This document shows positions 12,195-24,190 of a DNA stretch of 64,000 nucleotides, in pieces (position 1 is the stretch's first letter; the number at the start of each line of letters is the position of its first letter). Position numbers and translations under genes: made by a program. This DNA is from Terebella lapidaria (lineage: Eukaryota > Annelida > Polychaeta > Terebellida > Terebellidae). The notes below the pieces were generated by a model. The model was not told the origin of the DNA and did not search any database. It saw nothing but the letters and a program-made list of their open reading frames with translations. The DNA lies in NCBI GenBank assembly GCA_949152475.1, contig OX424565.1, positions 10,857,953 through 10,921,952 on the forward strand, read 5' to 3'.

Positions 12195-12360
12195 CATCTT
12201 AACAATACTTATCTATATGAACAGAACCTGAAAGAGTTCTATTGGATAAGCAAGTATAATTATGAGATAGCATGCACATGGTGGCATCTTTAGTTACGTT
12301 CCGGTTAAATTAATGTGTTAACAATGAGACAGTGATGTATAGAATGATGGATGGTGTAAA
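12195..12360. repeat. Local direct repeat, copy 1 (mate at 13096-13256)
   Basis: Shares with 13096-13256 the ordered phrases CCATCTTAACAATAC, ATCTATATGA, TTTATTGG/TCTATTGG, CATCTT and GAATGATGGATGGTGTA. Same orientation, about 900 bases apart, clearly diverged. Confidence 0.7.
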
Positions 12361-13095
12361 ACGGGTCGACAAATGACACATATAGTTATTTTTGTGTTCT
12401 GTGTCAATTGTGGCTAAGCACGATGATAGGCTGTAACCTTTCCAGATATGACAGATACATGAATCAAGGAGACAAGAGGCACAGAACATCTCGATAACAC
12501 AGGATAATTGGTCTGAAAATAGACACAAACTGTGACCATCGTCGGATGCGTATGTATATGTGTGGTGGCCTGTTTTACGAATAGAAAATACCTGTTTCAA
12601 TTGAAGAGCTACTGATGCCAACAACGAATACGAGTCCCTTGTAGCTTCGAGTTATTCGACCGTCTCGTCATTAATTTTCAGTTTCATCATCGAATTCAAG
12701 GTATGATCATCCAAGGTCAAATTAAAAGTCCGTTTGAAATTGGCTTATGACTTTCCATTTGAATTGACTGATATCTAATCTGTGTCTCGATAAATGATAT
12801 GGGTACTGATTTATAAATGAATAACTAGAAAAATAACGTACTCCTAACGTATCCCATAAAACATATTATAATGTCCATATCCCTGTGTGGTGTTTGTCCT
12901 GATGGTCACGAATACGAAAGTTGTTAGCAAAAATGTCATCTATGGAGTTGCTAGGAACAATAGCTCATCTATTTATTATCTGAGACTTTTCCGAAAATAT
13001 TTTTGTCATCTGCCTACTGATTCCAAAGACTGAGTTGCCACAGGTTTGTACTTTAATCTTGATCGATTGTTACACTCTATCCTACTCCCAATTTC
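12361..13095. other. Non-coding stretch
   Basis: No gene recognised. Short frames here lack domain resemblance and are not shared with the neighbouring repeat copy. Confidence 0.4.
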
Positions 13096-13256
13096 TACAT
13101 TCCATCTTAACAATACATATCTATATGATCAGTACTTGGAGAAGTTTTATTGGGAATGACAAGGATAAATAGTGTGTCACCATCTTCAGGAACGTGCCAG
13201 ATTAACATGATGAATAAGAGGAGAGATTGCGAATATGGAATGATCGATGGTGTATC
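13096..13256. repeat. Local direct repeat, copy 2
   Basis: Mate of 12195-12360. Phrases CCATCTTAACAATAC, ATCTATATGATCAG and GGAATGATCGATGGTGTA are conserved in order. A reading frame of about 115 codons runs through it but is not kept in the mate, so it is not called as a gene. Confidence 0.7.
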
Positions 13257-14994
13257 AAAGGAAAAAGAAGGGTATGTGGCTGTTTTTTTCTGGTTATGTG
13301 TCAATTGTTGTTCCCTACTCTCACTTAGATACATGTTAAACACAGTGAATGACTGCAACCTTTCAACTCACGGCAGTTACATGGATCTATGTGACATGAA
13401 ACTCCAAAAATTACGTCAGATGGCACCGACTTCGACAAACCAAGTGTATGATTATGCACATTTCGATCAGACAAGAAACTGCTTAAATACTAAAAGCTGA
13501 GATCAATATGGTGTTGATTCGTTCACACATCGAGCAATGTCGTTTTCATTATTATACAGCAAACAATAATTGCTTTGGCTGAAATAAAAATTTCTCACAA
13601 ACAAAATAAGACAATTAAAAATTGCAGACCCTCACTCCATAATATAACATAGTCGAGGCTTTTAACGCAGCCTTATATTAAAGTGATATTGGCAGAAAAA
13701 CTATTTGTTCCAAATTAACTACATATATGCCTGTGGGCTCAGAAAAAAATCGGTTGAACAGACAAACTATGCTTGATTAGATGGATAAATCAAGCATATA
13801 ACAGTACTAGCAGCCGCTTTTCCTTTGTTCTGGGCGAAAATAAAAATAGAAAAAAAAACAGGCATACCAAGTTCCAAGTGATTTCAGGCATTTTTTCAAG
13901 TGATTTTCATGCAAGTTGTGACCTTTTGAAAGTCTGGAAATTTTATGTTGTTTTTACGTCATTGTATGTCGTAGCGCCGAATCTGATATGCATCCGAAAT
14001 CTGGGGCTCAAGACCTTCGTTATTGTATACTATTCAACCAGTTTCAAAAGATTTGAAGATATGACCTTGACATCATGACAATTGACCTCAATTATCTGAC
14101 AAACTGGAGATCGAATGGAAAATTGAAAAATTTCTGCGTGCTATGGTCCAGCCGCAACTCACTATCTCCCTTTGGCACAGATAGAAGCACTGTAAGCACG
14201 TGCTTCAAGTAAATTTTTGAGAGAAAAATTATATGGTAAATATATGTATTATAGAGAGCTCTTCTGATTGGATTAATGAGATGGTAAAACTGTTAAGCTT
14301 TCTGGAAATAACGATGGTGCTATCATCAAATAATGAAATGAGTGGATTGTTTATTGTAATCGCACACCGGTAGAGCTCTTGTTCATAAACCCTGAAGATG
14401 AAAACAAACTCAACAATCACTTTATCAAATCATTCAAAATCAGATGAATTGATCAGTGAACCAATAAAAGGATCTAGACACAATTTCTTGTTTAGGTTCT
14501 CCTCAAATATTGATAAGATTGTCCAGGTTGTGGTGTATGTCATTAACCCTGACATGTCATCCTGTTGAGTTCATAGCCTGTAAGATAAATAGAGATTTTG
14601 AAGCGATTTTTGTTTGTCAAAAATAATCGTGGAGCCTTTGGGGGGAGGGATTGCTCCCAACGACCTCCCCCCCCCCCCCCCAAATCCGCCTGTGCCAAAA
14701 TTGGTGGTGGCATCTGTTTTATGTACATGATTGTTACTTGAAAGAATAACTGCAAGATGAATACAATCTTAGACGATCACATGATAAGTTTATGACTTTG
14801 AAATGTAACGTGTCTTTTTATTGTTGAAGACCAGCCCCAAAACACCATTTATTCCGAATACATTCGTGATATCTCGTTTTAGGTGGAAAACGACGGGTGT
14901 GTTATCGTTAAAAACACTGGAATACTATTCTAGACTTGAATAGAATCTTGAATCTTGTCCTCAGGCATTTTATCATCTCCTATGAACAAGAAGT
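13257..14994. other. Non-coding stretch with GGTCA-type fragment and a C tract
   Basis: 13910-14100 contains TGTGACCTTTTGAAAGT and GACCTTGACATCATGACAAT, related in style to the repeat at 4830-5290. 14630-14700 contains a C15 run (14667-14681) followed by AAATCCGCCTGTG, a phrase repeated as GATCCGCCTGTG after the G tract at 48331. These appear to be fragments of one transposon-like family. No gene recognised. Confidence 0.45.
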
Positions 14995-15990
14995 TACGCC
15001 CAGCAATATGTTTTTGCAGCATATAGACTGTTCATGAATAAATGCATTTTATTAATTATGATAGATGAGTTTCCAACTGTGATTAAGATCCATATATTTC
15101 CCATTTATTGCCAGGAAACGTTAACCCTTGGATAGAGGTACCACATCGCCCTTGTATTATACTTATTGTATATTTTCATGCCTATTGCAATCTAGGGAGT
15201 TGCATTCCACATAAAACCATTGTACTTTCACATTCTTGTACTGTCAAAATCAAACCACCTGATATTGCAGTAATTTGCTGCAAGTATCGTTGACCACTGA
15301 CAGGCACCGAAGTTATTTGTGGGAGTTCACACATGTGCTAACATTTTCATAATCTTCTAATGAACTGGGTGATGGATACTGATTGGAGATAATTTTTGTT
15401 ATTGTATTTTCCATTAATCTATTTCACTATAGTAGTGAAATGTTGAATTATCAGAATATATTCTTCATTTCAATCTCGACGAGGACGGTCAAGACTCCAA
15501 CTCATTGAAATACCACACAATTGGACTGATTGCAAATTGCAAACTTATTTAATTGTTTAGATATTATTAGGCAAGGACGTAGATTGTCATCAACTTTGTC
15601 CGAGGAATGATGAATGTCAAGAATTTCGCTGTGTTTGCATTATAACTAGATAGAATGGAAAATAATCACACATCTTTCAAAGTTGATTTTAATGGGTCTA
15701 TTTTTATCTTTCATAATTATCCAACTAATAAATTAGACTGAACACTAAAGTAGACTTAATATTCACTCTGAGTGCATGGCATTGTGCCCGTTAAAAATAA
15801 AATATCATGGATTGACGTGATTTATGTACTAGACCCCAGACCCTTAAGAGAAGGGGGTAACAGTCCAAAAGTCGTATCAGACAGTTCCAAACATCTCAAT
15901 TATGCTTTAGATCCGTGCCTAAAAATGACTTCGACTGAAGCGTTTTAATATTTCTCAATAGTGAGGTGCAAAAAAAACCCCATTCATTAC
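14995..15990. repeat. Diverged local duplication, copy F
   Basis: Collinear with 16935-17670. 15020-15300 matches 16965-17230 (GTTCATG...GCATTT, TCCATATATTT-CCATTTATT, CATTCTTGTACTGTCAAAAT, GATATTGCAGT). 15838-15990 matches 17510-17665 (AGACCCTT-A, ACAGTCCAAAAGTCGTA, AACATCTCA, GAGGTG). The distance between copies is about 1.7-1.9 kb. Also matches 9565-9980. Confidence 0.7.
15421..15441. repeat. Small perfect hairpin
   Basis: ATTTCACTA and TAGTGAAAT are exact reverse complements separated by three bases. No function claimed. Confidence 0.75.
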
Positions 15991-16934
15991 TCATTGGTGG
16001 AATTAATCACTCACACATCCGTTTGTTCACATTCTGTTAGATCGAATTAAATTGTAACTTTAGGGTTGTAGCTTTTGAATACTGTTTTGAATTATCCATC
16101 TCATTATCAACAATTTTTTTCTATGCTTACTATGTTCACTGAGCTTAAATAGAAATCGTCAATGTACTTAACGTTTTCTGAGACACTCACTAATGGCTAT
16201 TCCGGTATAATGTCTGTATGAACCTACCAGCATATCACACTATTGCTATGGTATGCTATAATTTTATTGATGTCTCACTTGGTAAAACATGCTCGTACAT
16301 AGGCATAAACATTATGAAATATCGATCCTTTTTGTAGCAGAAAATATAAAAGTTTGTAAATATTGAAGTCATGATGTAAACAAATAAGGCATTAATAGAC
16401 ACATAGAAATGGCTGATTCTTTTGGTTTATAATCAGCATATTCACAAAACTAGTTATCACGCACCGGTGATATCATGCATAGTTTAAGAAATATGAGAAA
16501 TTGTCATATGCCCAGGGACAGTACTCTGTACAAGGTTAATTATGGGAGTTCACCATCATGTTCACCATCAGTTAATCATTCTTCTGAATAATGAGGTAAT
16601 AAGTACTAATTAACACGCTTCTCCGAGGGATTGTTATAGTTTTTCATCATTATGCATTATTCTCCTCACCTTCAACATCTGTGCAATTTTATACGAATTG
16701 CATCGACTGAAGAAAGAAAGAAAGAAAGAAAAGGATAAACTTCGGGTCTTGTCTTACATGGACCAATGTAATTACAAATTCTGCTTTTAACGGTATTAGT
16801 CCTGTAACACTTCTCCTTGTCGATTTTTTAAGTAACTCGCGTTTTTTACGCACTATGACTCTATGATATGACATACTAAGGCACTAGGATAGAAATTGTC
16901 CCTAACAATGTTATTATGATAATATATCGTGAAA
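15991..16934. other. Non-coding stretch with (GAAA)n
   Basis: Only a short (GAAA)n tract at about 16711-16731 is recognised. No gene seen. Confidence 0.45.
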
Positions 16935-17670
16935 ACGACGTCCTGCTATATACACACAGGCAAAGCCTGTTCATGGGTACATGCATTTCATGTTCATTAT
17001 TATAAGTTTCACACTTTTTATTAGGTCCATATATTTTCCATTTATTACCAGTAGACGTTAGCCTTTGGATAGAGGTGTCACTTCACATGCTTGTACGTGC
17101 TTTCCAAAGCCTACTTCATTCAAAGTGTTGTAGAGCACTGCACTGTCTGTAGCCGCATTTTACATTCTTGTACTGTCAAAATCAAGTTGCTGGATATTGC
17201 AGTGATCAGCTGCAATTATTTTTGACCACCGATACGAACCGATTTCAATCGTGGGATTTCACACGTGCTAACAAAGTCATAGGAATAAATTTATCTTTTT
17301 CCAAACTCCCAACCTAGCCACTCAATAATATCAACTTAGTACCTTGATAATATCGACTTAGTAACTCGACAGTATCGACTTAGTATCTTGATAATAGTGA
17401 CTGGATGTTTATGTTTGTGAAGTACCAATACGAAATAATGCATTGAACTGGTGTAAGATAACACGTTATATGTTAAAAATGAAATATTATGGATGGGGTT
17501 ATCAATGTTGTAATCCTTAGACCCTTCAAAAACGGGGCTGACAATCCAAAAATCGTACCAAACAGTTCTAAACTTCTCATTCATGCTCCAGAGCCGTGTT
17601 TGATAATTTTTTTGATTGAAACGTCTAAATAATATTTTGTAATAATGAGGTGTGAAATAACATATTATAT
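16935..17670. repeat. Diverged local duplication, copy G
   Basis: Mate of 14995-15990, shorter because of internal gaps. It is interrupted by the 22-bp tandem repeat at 17322-17400. Confidence 0.7.
17322..17400. repeat. Short tandem repeat, about 22-bp unit
   Basis: Three to four imperfect copies of ACTTAGTA(C/A/T)CTTGATAATATCG-like units: AACTTAGTACCTTGATAATA, ACTTAGTAACTCGACAGTAT, ACTTAGTATCTTGATAATAG. It is absent from the paired duplication copy at 15 kb. Confidence 0.85.
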
Positions 17671-18499
17671 AAGATATACGAGTAGTACCTGGAATTTAGT
17701 TGGTCTGGAATTATACTAGTTTTGCCCTTCTATACGTGTACCTTCATTCACCGTCTGGGTATGGTGTAAATATAGATAGACATACATTTCTAGGAGTCAC
17801 CCGCATTTATTGGTTTTGGATCATTGTACCGCGTTTCCGTCTGAATAATAATTAGTAAGTAAACGCTTTTGTGAAGAATTTTGAATCCTTGAAAGTGCCT
17901 GACTGCCCTCCCAATGTGTACCGTTCGAATACGAACACACCAACAACCATTCCAGTTTTCATGATGGCATTTTCATTACATTTATTAACTTAATATTTAC
18001 ACTTATACATTCAATGCATTTATTCTGATAGTGATCTTTACACGGGTATGCCTTGGACAGATGAACAATGCCTAGACTGTAATGTTTTGTAGCAGTAAGA
18101 TTTTGAATAACATCTAGACTGATATTGAATAACTGTTCTGATGGGATAAAATAAGTTCCAAGCAGAATTACGATAATTGTGATCAATCACATCAAAACTC
18201 GTTCATACCGTTTTTGCAGATATTTTTGTGATGGTAAATGGTATTGTAGTATGACATTGTATACTTCATCTGTGTGTCATACGACAAATTTATACCAGAT
18301 TTCAGACTTCTGTCGTGAAAATTGAAAAAAGGTTGGCAATCGACACCAATTTCAAATTTCCGCCTTAAATGAGATATCTGGAATCTAAGCAAACTGCTGT
18401 CATGAGTTGGTCGTGTTTACATCCATCGGGGTTCGAAGAATAGTAATAATTTTGGACCACAACACACATTGGCTACAAAAGAGCAAAGTGTACAAAAGC
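17671..18499. other. Non-coding stretch
   Basis: No gene or repeat recognised. Several short minus-strand frames exist but none shows domain resemblance. Confidence 0.4.
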
Positions 18500-18680
18500 G
18501 TGTGCGGACCGAGAAGTTCAGTGTTTGGCTATATTTAACATGAGGTTTGCCAACTTTTTCAATTTTCTTGAAAGAAGTCTGAAATTCGGTAGTGGCGTCT
18601 CTGGTGGCGTATGCCAAGTTCTAATACGATACCATTTAGAGTTGCAAAAATATCAACAAAAAATGGTGTAAACGTGTTAG
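18500..18680. repeat. Dispersed repeat, copy 2 (mate at 5435-5700)
   Basis: Collinear with 5435-5700 through TGCGGACCGAGA, CAACTTTTTCAATTTT, AGTCTGAAATT, ATACGATACCATTTAGA and TGGTGTAAACG. Diverged, no shared frame. Confidence 0.7.
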
Positions 18681-19263
18681 AAAAATCAGACCTGGTCGTG
18701 AATATAGGCCTATGATCATTTTTAAACTGTATCAAACTACTTTCTATTACTGTAGCCTATTTTATTATGAATATATGGTAATTGCATGTACTGTAAATGC
18801 ATAGACGAAGACGGTGGTAGTCTCATCAGAATAATGAAATTTTCTAAAATAATACTCTCAGTTACCTTTTGGGCACTAATAACCTTTAAGTACATATGCA
18901 CTATATTCAATAACATTATGTTCTTACGCAGACGATTGATGATGTTAATTTTAGGTCTTGTAGCATTGGGTTTTGAATTGAAGGGGGGGGGGGGCACAGT
19001 CAATACGGCAAGAAGCTGAGGAATTTTATGTGGACCTCTGGTCCATTCTAGGGCTGTAGATGTGTGTGTCTAGGATGTTTGCCAAGGTGAAGTACGAGAG
19101 ACACGACATCTTTTCGTAGGGATCTGCCCAGAAGCTGACGCTTATTATGTGCCTTATTTTGTTTCAAATGCAGTGATGACCATCAGTGATCATCAGTGAT
19201 TTATGGGAGTTTAGTAATACTTGATAGTTAGACCCAGACCCTCAAAATCCTACATTTGACTGA
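18681..19263. other. Non-coding stretch with a G12 tract
   Basis: Contains G12 at 18983-18994. No gene recognised. Confidence 0.45.
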
Positions 19264-19690
19264 ATCAGCCATGCAACACACTCTTTAGGGGAATGGGGAA
19301 TGGACCAAAGGAAACCTATAAAACACACCACTGCAAAACCCTTCAGCTTCTGGGACCCTCAAGCGGGTTCCAGATCCTCGCTCTTCACCACCTCGCTTCG
19401 CGACATTCCATATCTTGGCACTCCTTCAGAACCCAGGATTCACCCAAGATCAGGTATTCATAAACTTTCCAAGGCCATGGTAATTGGATCAAGGAGAGCC
19501 CTAGAACACATCATTGGGGATGCCTGCCCTCAAATCCCAGATCCGCTCCGAATTAGCCATGCAAAAAAAAAAAATCTTAGGGGAATGGGGAATGGACCAA
19601 AGGAAACCTCTAAAAAAACACTTGGTATGCATATCCTTTCAGCTTCTGGGGCCCTTAAGCGGATTGCAAATGTTTCCCCAAAGAGGTGTA
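19264..19690. repeat. Two-copy direct repeat
   Basis: 19264-19390 and 19550-19680 share AGCCATGCAA, GGGGAATGGGGAATGGACCA, AAGGAAACCT, CTTTCAGCTTCTGGG and CCCT(C/T)AAGCGG in order, about 285 bases apart. The CTTCTGGG-CCCT-AAGCGG phrase is also met inverted near 21850-21880. An open frame of about 180 codons (19300-19839) spans both copies. It arises from the repeat and has no domain resemblance, so it is not called as a gene. Confidence 0.75.
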
Positions 19691-20639
19691 TAAGTTTCAT
19701 TCAGACATTTCCAGCCCATCCCCCCCCCCGAAAAATTTTTTTTCGCCCTTCAGAAATATTTTGGACGTCATCCATTTTTTTCTTCACAATGGGAGCTGAT
19801 CGTATAGAACGACATGTAGAGATAGAGCTTAAATATTGACACGTTGATATGGGAAATGACACATAGTGATTTCACTGGTGACCTTGAATTTGACATTCAG
19901 TGACCGTCAAAGATCAAAAAGGCAATTTTGGTGGGAAAATCACCATATTTTTCTCCGGTAACCTTTCTCGACCCGTGGGCTAATGTTTGTTTTCTCCTTT
20001 TCTTCAATAGCCTTCCCCCCCCCCCCCCTCACCGAATCTAAGCCCTGTGAAGTTTTTATGGTCACACAAATGAAAGTCTTTGGTACAGCTGGATATATTA
20101 ATCATATGGGGAGTTATGAAATGATGATGAAATCAAATGAACTGTGTATTGAATTTTTGGCTACCCATTTGATAGATAAATGCCATAATCGATTTTAAAA
20201 AAGTTTTATTAATCTATTAAATATAAAAGGTTGAACAGAAATTACGTAAAACATATTAAATACTTCTCTCCGTGAATTCTTTTACCTGATTGTTCTCTCA
20301 CAAGTAAATGGTCTTGAGACGTTTGCTATCCAATTGAATCCTTAAAAGGGACGTGTGGCTGACAGGTGCCAGTTATATGGGGGTGGGTCCGTGTAGGAAC
20401 ATAAGGGATACACTGAGAGAGGAGATCCGGTGCGGTGGCCTTATGACGCCAGCGGTCAACCTCTCATACCCTCCAAACTACGTCTTCATCAAGTACAAGC
20501 AAACAAACTAGGTCCTGAAGCAGCCACTGGTAAAATCTGTAAATCTGCTTCGTAAGATACTTCGCTACTTGGCGATCGAGACGAGGCAAAGATGGTCTAA
20601 AGATAAGAATATTTTGTCAGGAAGTAGCACCCACAGAAC
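19691..20639. other. Non-coding stretch with homopolymer C tracts
   Basis: C10 at 19720-19729 and C14 at 20015-20028. 19690-19800 weakly resembles 56900-56990 (CATTTCCAG..., TTTTTCGCC, TTCTTCA-AATGGG-GCTG). 19875-19970 has TGACCTTGAATTTGACATTC and GGTAACCTTTC, in the style of the GGTCA repeats. No gene recognised. Confidence 0.4.
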
Positions 20640-21266
20640 CTCAACTGTTGGAGAATGAACGCTCGCTCGTCAGACTGGGGATAGCAGACGACACGTCCGC
20701 GCGCTCACGAGTACAGTTTTCCCGCCACTCGAAGTTGACGTAAAACGGACAAAGACGGGACGATTTATTGATAAGGTATCAACTGGTATCTAACCTTGCC
20801 AAATCACGGACAAATGGTTTTATTGTTGTGCAAATGGCTGCGCTTGAGACGTAGTGAGTGGGCTGGTGAGTGTCGCCTGGCGTGATTGGTCAGACGGGGT
20901 GATAAAGGGTTATCAGGGGAGTCATTGTAATTCACGTGGTTGGACTATCCTCCACACCGCACGTAACGTGGTTCCGTGAACCCTCCCCCCTGCCGCCCCC
21001 AACTATCGCGCGTCACCGCGTGCAGCGCTCTCATCCACTGCTCCAACGCTTATAACGTCAGCCAAACTAGCGGCCGCGTCCAGTGCTCAAACTTACAAAC
21101 GGACTACTTTATACACGTGATACCTTGTTGGACTTGTAGGTGCAAAACAAAGCTGGGATTCTAAGGAGGTATTTGTCTACAAGGTATCTGGGATTGGAAA
21201 CCAAAACGTCGCTGATTATTTTGGGATTAGTATTTCTTCAGTGCACCCATTTCCCATAAACTAAAG
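20640..21266 (+). promoter_or_regulatory. CpG-rich promoter-like region with non-coding first exon ending at a splice donor
   Basis: CpG dinucleotides are sharply denser than in the surroundings, by eye about 15 each in 20655-20755 and 20955-21090. The region has an inverted CCAAT box (ATTGG, 20885-20889), GATAA-type motifs (about 20901-20913), and CACGTG at 20933-20938 and 21114-21119. It ends with AAAG|GTGAGT, where 21266 is the last exon base and the GT is 21267-21268. That matches the U1 consensus almost perfectly. No ATG lies between 21120 and 21266, so the inferred exon would be a 5' leader. The start site is not resolved; a divergent promoter is also possible. Confidence 0.5.
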
Positions 21267-21782
21267 GTGAGTTATCATGGATTGTCTCCATCACCATTGA
21301 ATTAAATATCCGAAGGCATTTTGCAAATTGAATAGTCACTGATATTCAAGTACTTATCTTGTGGACAAACGTCGATGAAATTCGTTTGATATGTCGAATG
21401 TGTAAACACCACGTTTACCCAACGGATGAAGGGCTAAAACAATCAATTGTCAAGGGAAAGCAAGTGAAACGAGCGTGTCAGTCACGAGCGTGCATGGTCG
21501 GCCGGGAACTGAAATGATACTGCAATTTGACACCGAATAATACACTTCTGTATATCTCTTAACGCATTGTTGCTACCGAAAGTACTTGTCGTACTTTTGC
21601 GTTTGCGCAATGGGTGTATGCTATACTAAGTAGCAACGTGGGTTATCGAATGGCTGCATACATCTTATAGCCAGTGGTATTGTATTCCTTTTTTATTTGC
21701 GTAAATACGAGAAGGGGTATCATATTGCATCCATCTTCTAATCAAGATAAGTCATATCTCGCAAATTCATACCTGGAACATT
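21267..21782. other. Putative start of first intron, otherwise unremarkable
   Basis: Follows the donor at 21267. No coding exon or repeat recognised. Confidence 0.35.
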
Positions 21783-22437
21783 GCTGAAAGCAAGGGCGTA
21801 TACAGGATTTCTGGAGAGAGGGGGCACAATTTGACGGCAGGGGGTCTGGGGGCCGCTCAAGGCTCCCAGAAGCTGAAGTCCTTCGCATGATATCTGGACT
21901 TTCGCCCTATTTAGATATACTGTAAATAGTACAATAATTTGTAAATTCCAGTATATGCCTACATGCCCCTCTCGTGACTCAGCTGATGTCATGACTGTAT
22001 ATGACACCTTGAAGTGGGACGCAGCATGCGGCGGGAATCGTCTTCGTGGCAAACATATGTGACAGAAAATATCATAGAATAGGCATGGGGCCCGTCTAGG
22101 GCCCCCAGGCCTATTTCATAAAACTGCTGAAGCTGAAGGGGCTTAAAATTTATATGATGTGACCGCTGATCATGTCTGTGTTAACAAACAATATAGGAAC
22201 ATTATCATGCCGTACTAGTGAAAGAAAATGTTCGCGCGCTGTCCACACCAACTGGATGGATGACTACCATCAAAAAGGCAATAAAATATAGATAATTATT
22301 TAATTTTATTTGATTTTCTAAGAAACTGAGTGAGGGCATGATTTTGTGATAGAGGGGGGGGGGGGGCACAAAGGTAGCTATTTCATGGAAAGAGGGGGCG
22401 CGTGCCGGCTGTGCCCCCTCTAAACAGTGGCTAAAAG
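21783..22437. repeat. Transposon-like repeat with G tract
   Basis: Left end has AGAGAGGGGGCACA (about 21814) and the right end GTGCCCCCTCT (about 22412), an inverted pair. Inside are GGGGGTCTGGGGGCCGCTCA, CTCCCAGAAGCTGAAG and G13 (22354-22366). No transposase frame. It is inferred to be a non-autonomous DNA element or a fragment of one. Confidence 0.45.
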
Positions 22438-22512
22438 TAATTAATATTAATTACATGTGTATAAAGAAAACAACCTGGAATCGCAGGTGTTCGATTCTGG
22501 AATCGCAGGACA

Positions 22513-22790
22513 CTTAGGGTGTGTTCGATTTGGATATTCTAATTTCTTCTGATCAAACGATGGAATAGCTTAGTAATAGCACAGAAGAGTCTTCTGGAAT
22601 AGTCAAATAGAACAGAATTAGACTTCATCCAAGATCCAAAATGGCGGCCTCCAGTGTTGTTTTTAAAAACAGAATCTATACTACCTCTTCGACGATTTGA
22701 AATGAAGAGGCAGAATCAATTCTCAGAAGAGAGAATGCAAAATCGGGTCCCAAATCGAACAGAGAACAGCCAAAACGAACAGACCCTTAG
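22513..22790. mobile_element. MITE-like element with terminal inverted repeats
   Basis: Starts TTAGGGTGTGTTCGATTTGG (22514-22533) and ends CCAAAACGAACAGACCCTTA (22770-22789), which are imperfect inverted repeats of about 20 bp. A second inner ATCGAAC-type match lies near 22753-22759. It is about 277 bp with no coding capacity. The (A/T)AGGGTGTGTTCG start is reminiscent of hAT-type termini, but no clear 8-bp target duplication is visible, so the superfamily is unassigned. Confidence 0.6.
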
Positions 22791-23079
22791 GCATTGGTAC
22801 ACACGTATCACTCTCCCTTGATTGAATGATACATCTCTGGAAACTTTACTAGGATGCTGGATTATAGTATCAACTCAAAGGCCTTTTGTCTTGGGTATTA
22901 CATGGGTACTAGTGATGTAGCTTTTGTATAATATTTATTACTCCGATTAGTTTTAATCCATTGTCAAACTTGTGAGTACAGGAGGCTCAAACAAATTAGG
23001 TGCACATCTTTCATGCCCAAGTAGCGCATCTTACTCTGTTAATACTACTCATCCACTGAAATGAAATGTACCTTATTTA
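22791..23079. other. Non-coding flank of the tandem array
   Basis: No feature recognised before homology to the array unit begins. Confidence 0.4.
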
Positions 23080-24190
23080 ATCCGTCTGGCACATTTTTAA
23101 TCATTATTGAATCTAGAAGAAATAGTAAGCTGCGCTACATGGGCCAGATTGGGCAAGAGAGACAGAAAACTGATAACTGGTGAACTTCTTGCGTTTTTAC
23201 CAAATGTCAATGCTTTAAACTTAGCCCGACTCGGCATTCGCAGCAGTCCAGACATAAACTACGAGAAATCAAACGAATGACAAATCGGAAACGTGTTCAA
23301 CATTCAGTGCGGCCCTTGGGATCGGGCAATAACAAGCAACTTTTGATCTGTCCGTCCAAATGACATTAAATGACATTTTCATTTCCCATCGTTTGTAGTT
23401 ATAAACTAATCTTCCGTGTAGGGGGACAGCGTCGTTAATTCCGTTGATATCCGCACCGTTCATGGACAGTAGCATTCTGTGTATACAGTTAAAATACGAC
23501 GTGTCACAGTTTCCGGTATATTCACGTGTGCGACACTAACCTAATGGATGTATTTCCGATTCTTTGACAAAGGAGTTACAGTAATGAGAACAGTATACTG
23601 GATTGACTATACACACGCCCCTGCAAGTTATATTCAAGCAAGAGACGTGCTGTTTGACGCCTAGTTCTTTGCAAGGACACACGTGCTCCTAGTATTACAC
23701 GGTATAGGAACCTAAACCCCATTCAATAATATTTATTTGTTCCATATCAGCAATACTTGGACGTCTCATATCTCCTGTTGTATACCGCACGAGTAACAGT
23801 TCTTGGGGCAACATACCGCCTACCAGTGCACATATAGAAAGAAGGTCTATAACACGTGCCTTTCCTAGATGACGTGAACGATACTGGGACGTGTACCAGT
23901 TTATTAAAGCAGATCATTTGTGGAAATTATCAATTCAACCCGATAACAAGGAATAATTGAGAGTAATAATTATCACTAATACGGACATACATGTAGTTAT
24001 GTGAACCAGAATATTTCACACCAGGATGACATTGTCATGACATATGGACCACTACAGGTATGTCATGACATAATGATAATATTAATTTCAAGTTGGGATC
24101 TTACCTGGAATGTTACATCAAACAGCCGTACCCACACGCTAATGTAATGCATGACAATTATGTAATTGTTCTATAATTTATTTTATTATA

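Noticed and set aside
19300-19839. Open frame of about 180 codons, the longest in the window
   Set aside because: It runs across two copies of a nucleotide-level direct repeat and a C tract, has no domain resemblance, and the repeat's other occurrences do not preserve the frame.
20976-21164. Proline/cysteine-rich frame in the CpG-rich region
   Set aside because: It begins at a GTG rather than ATG and simply reflects local C-rich composition; it is better explained as promoter/leader sequence.
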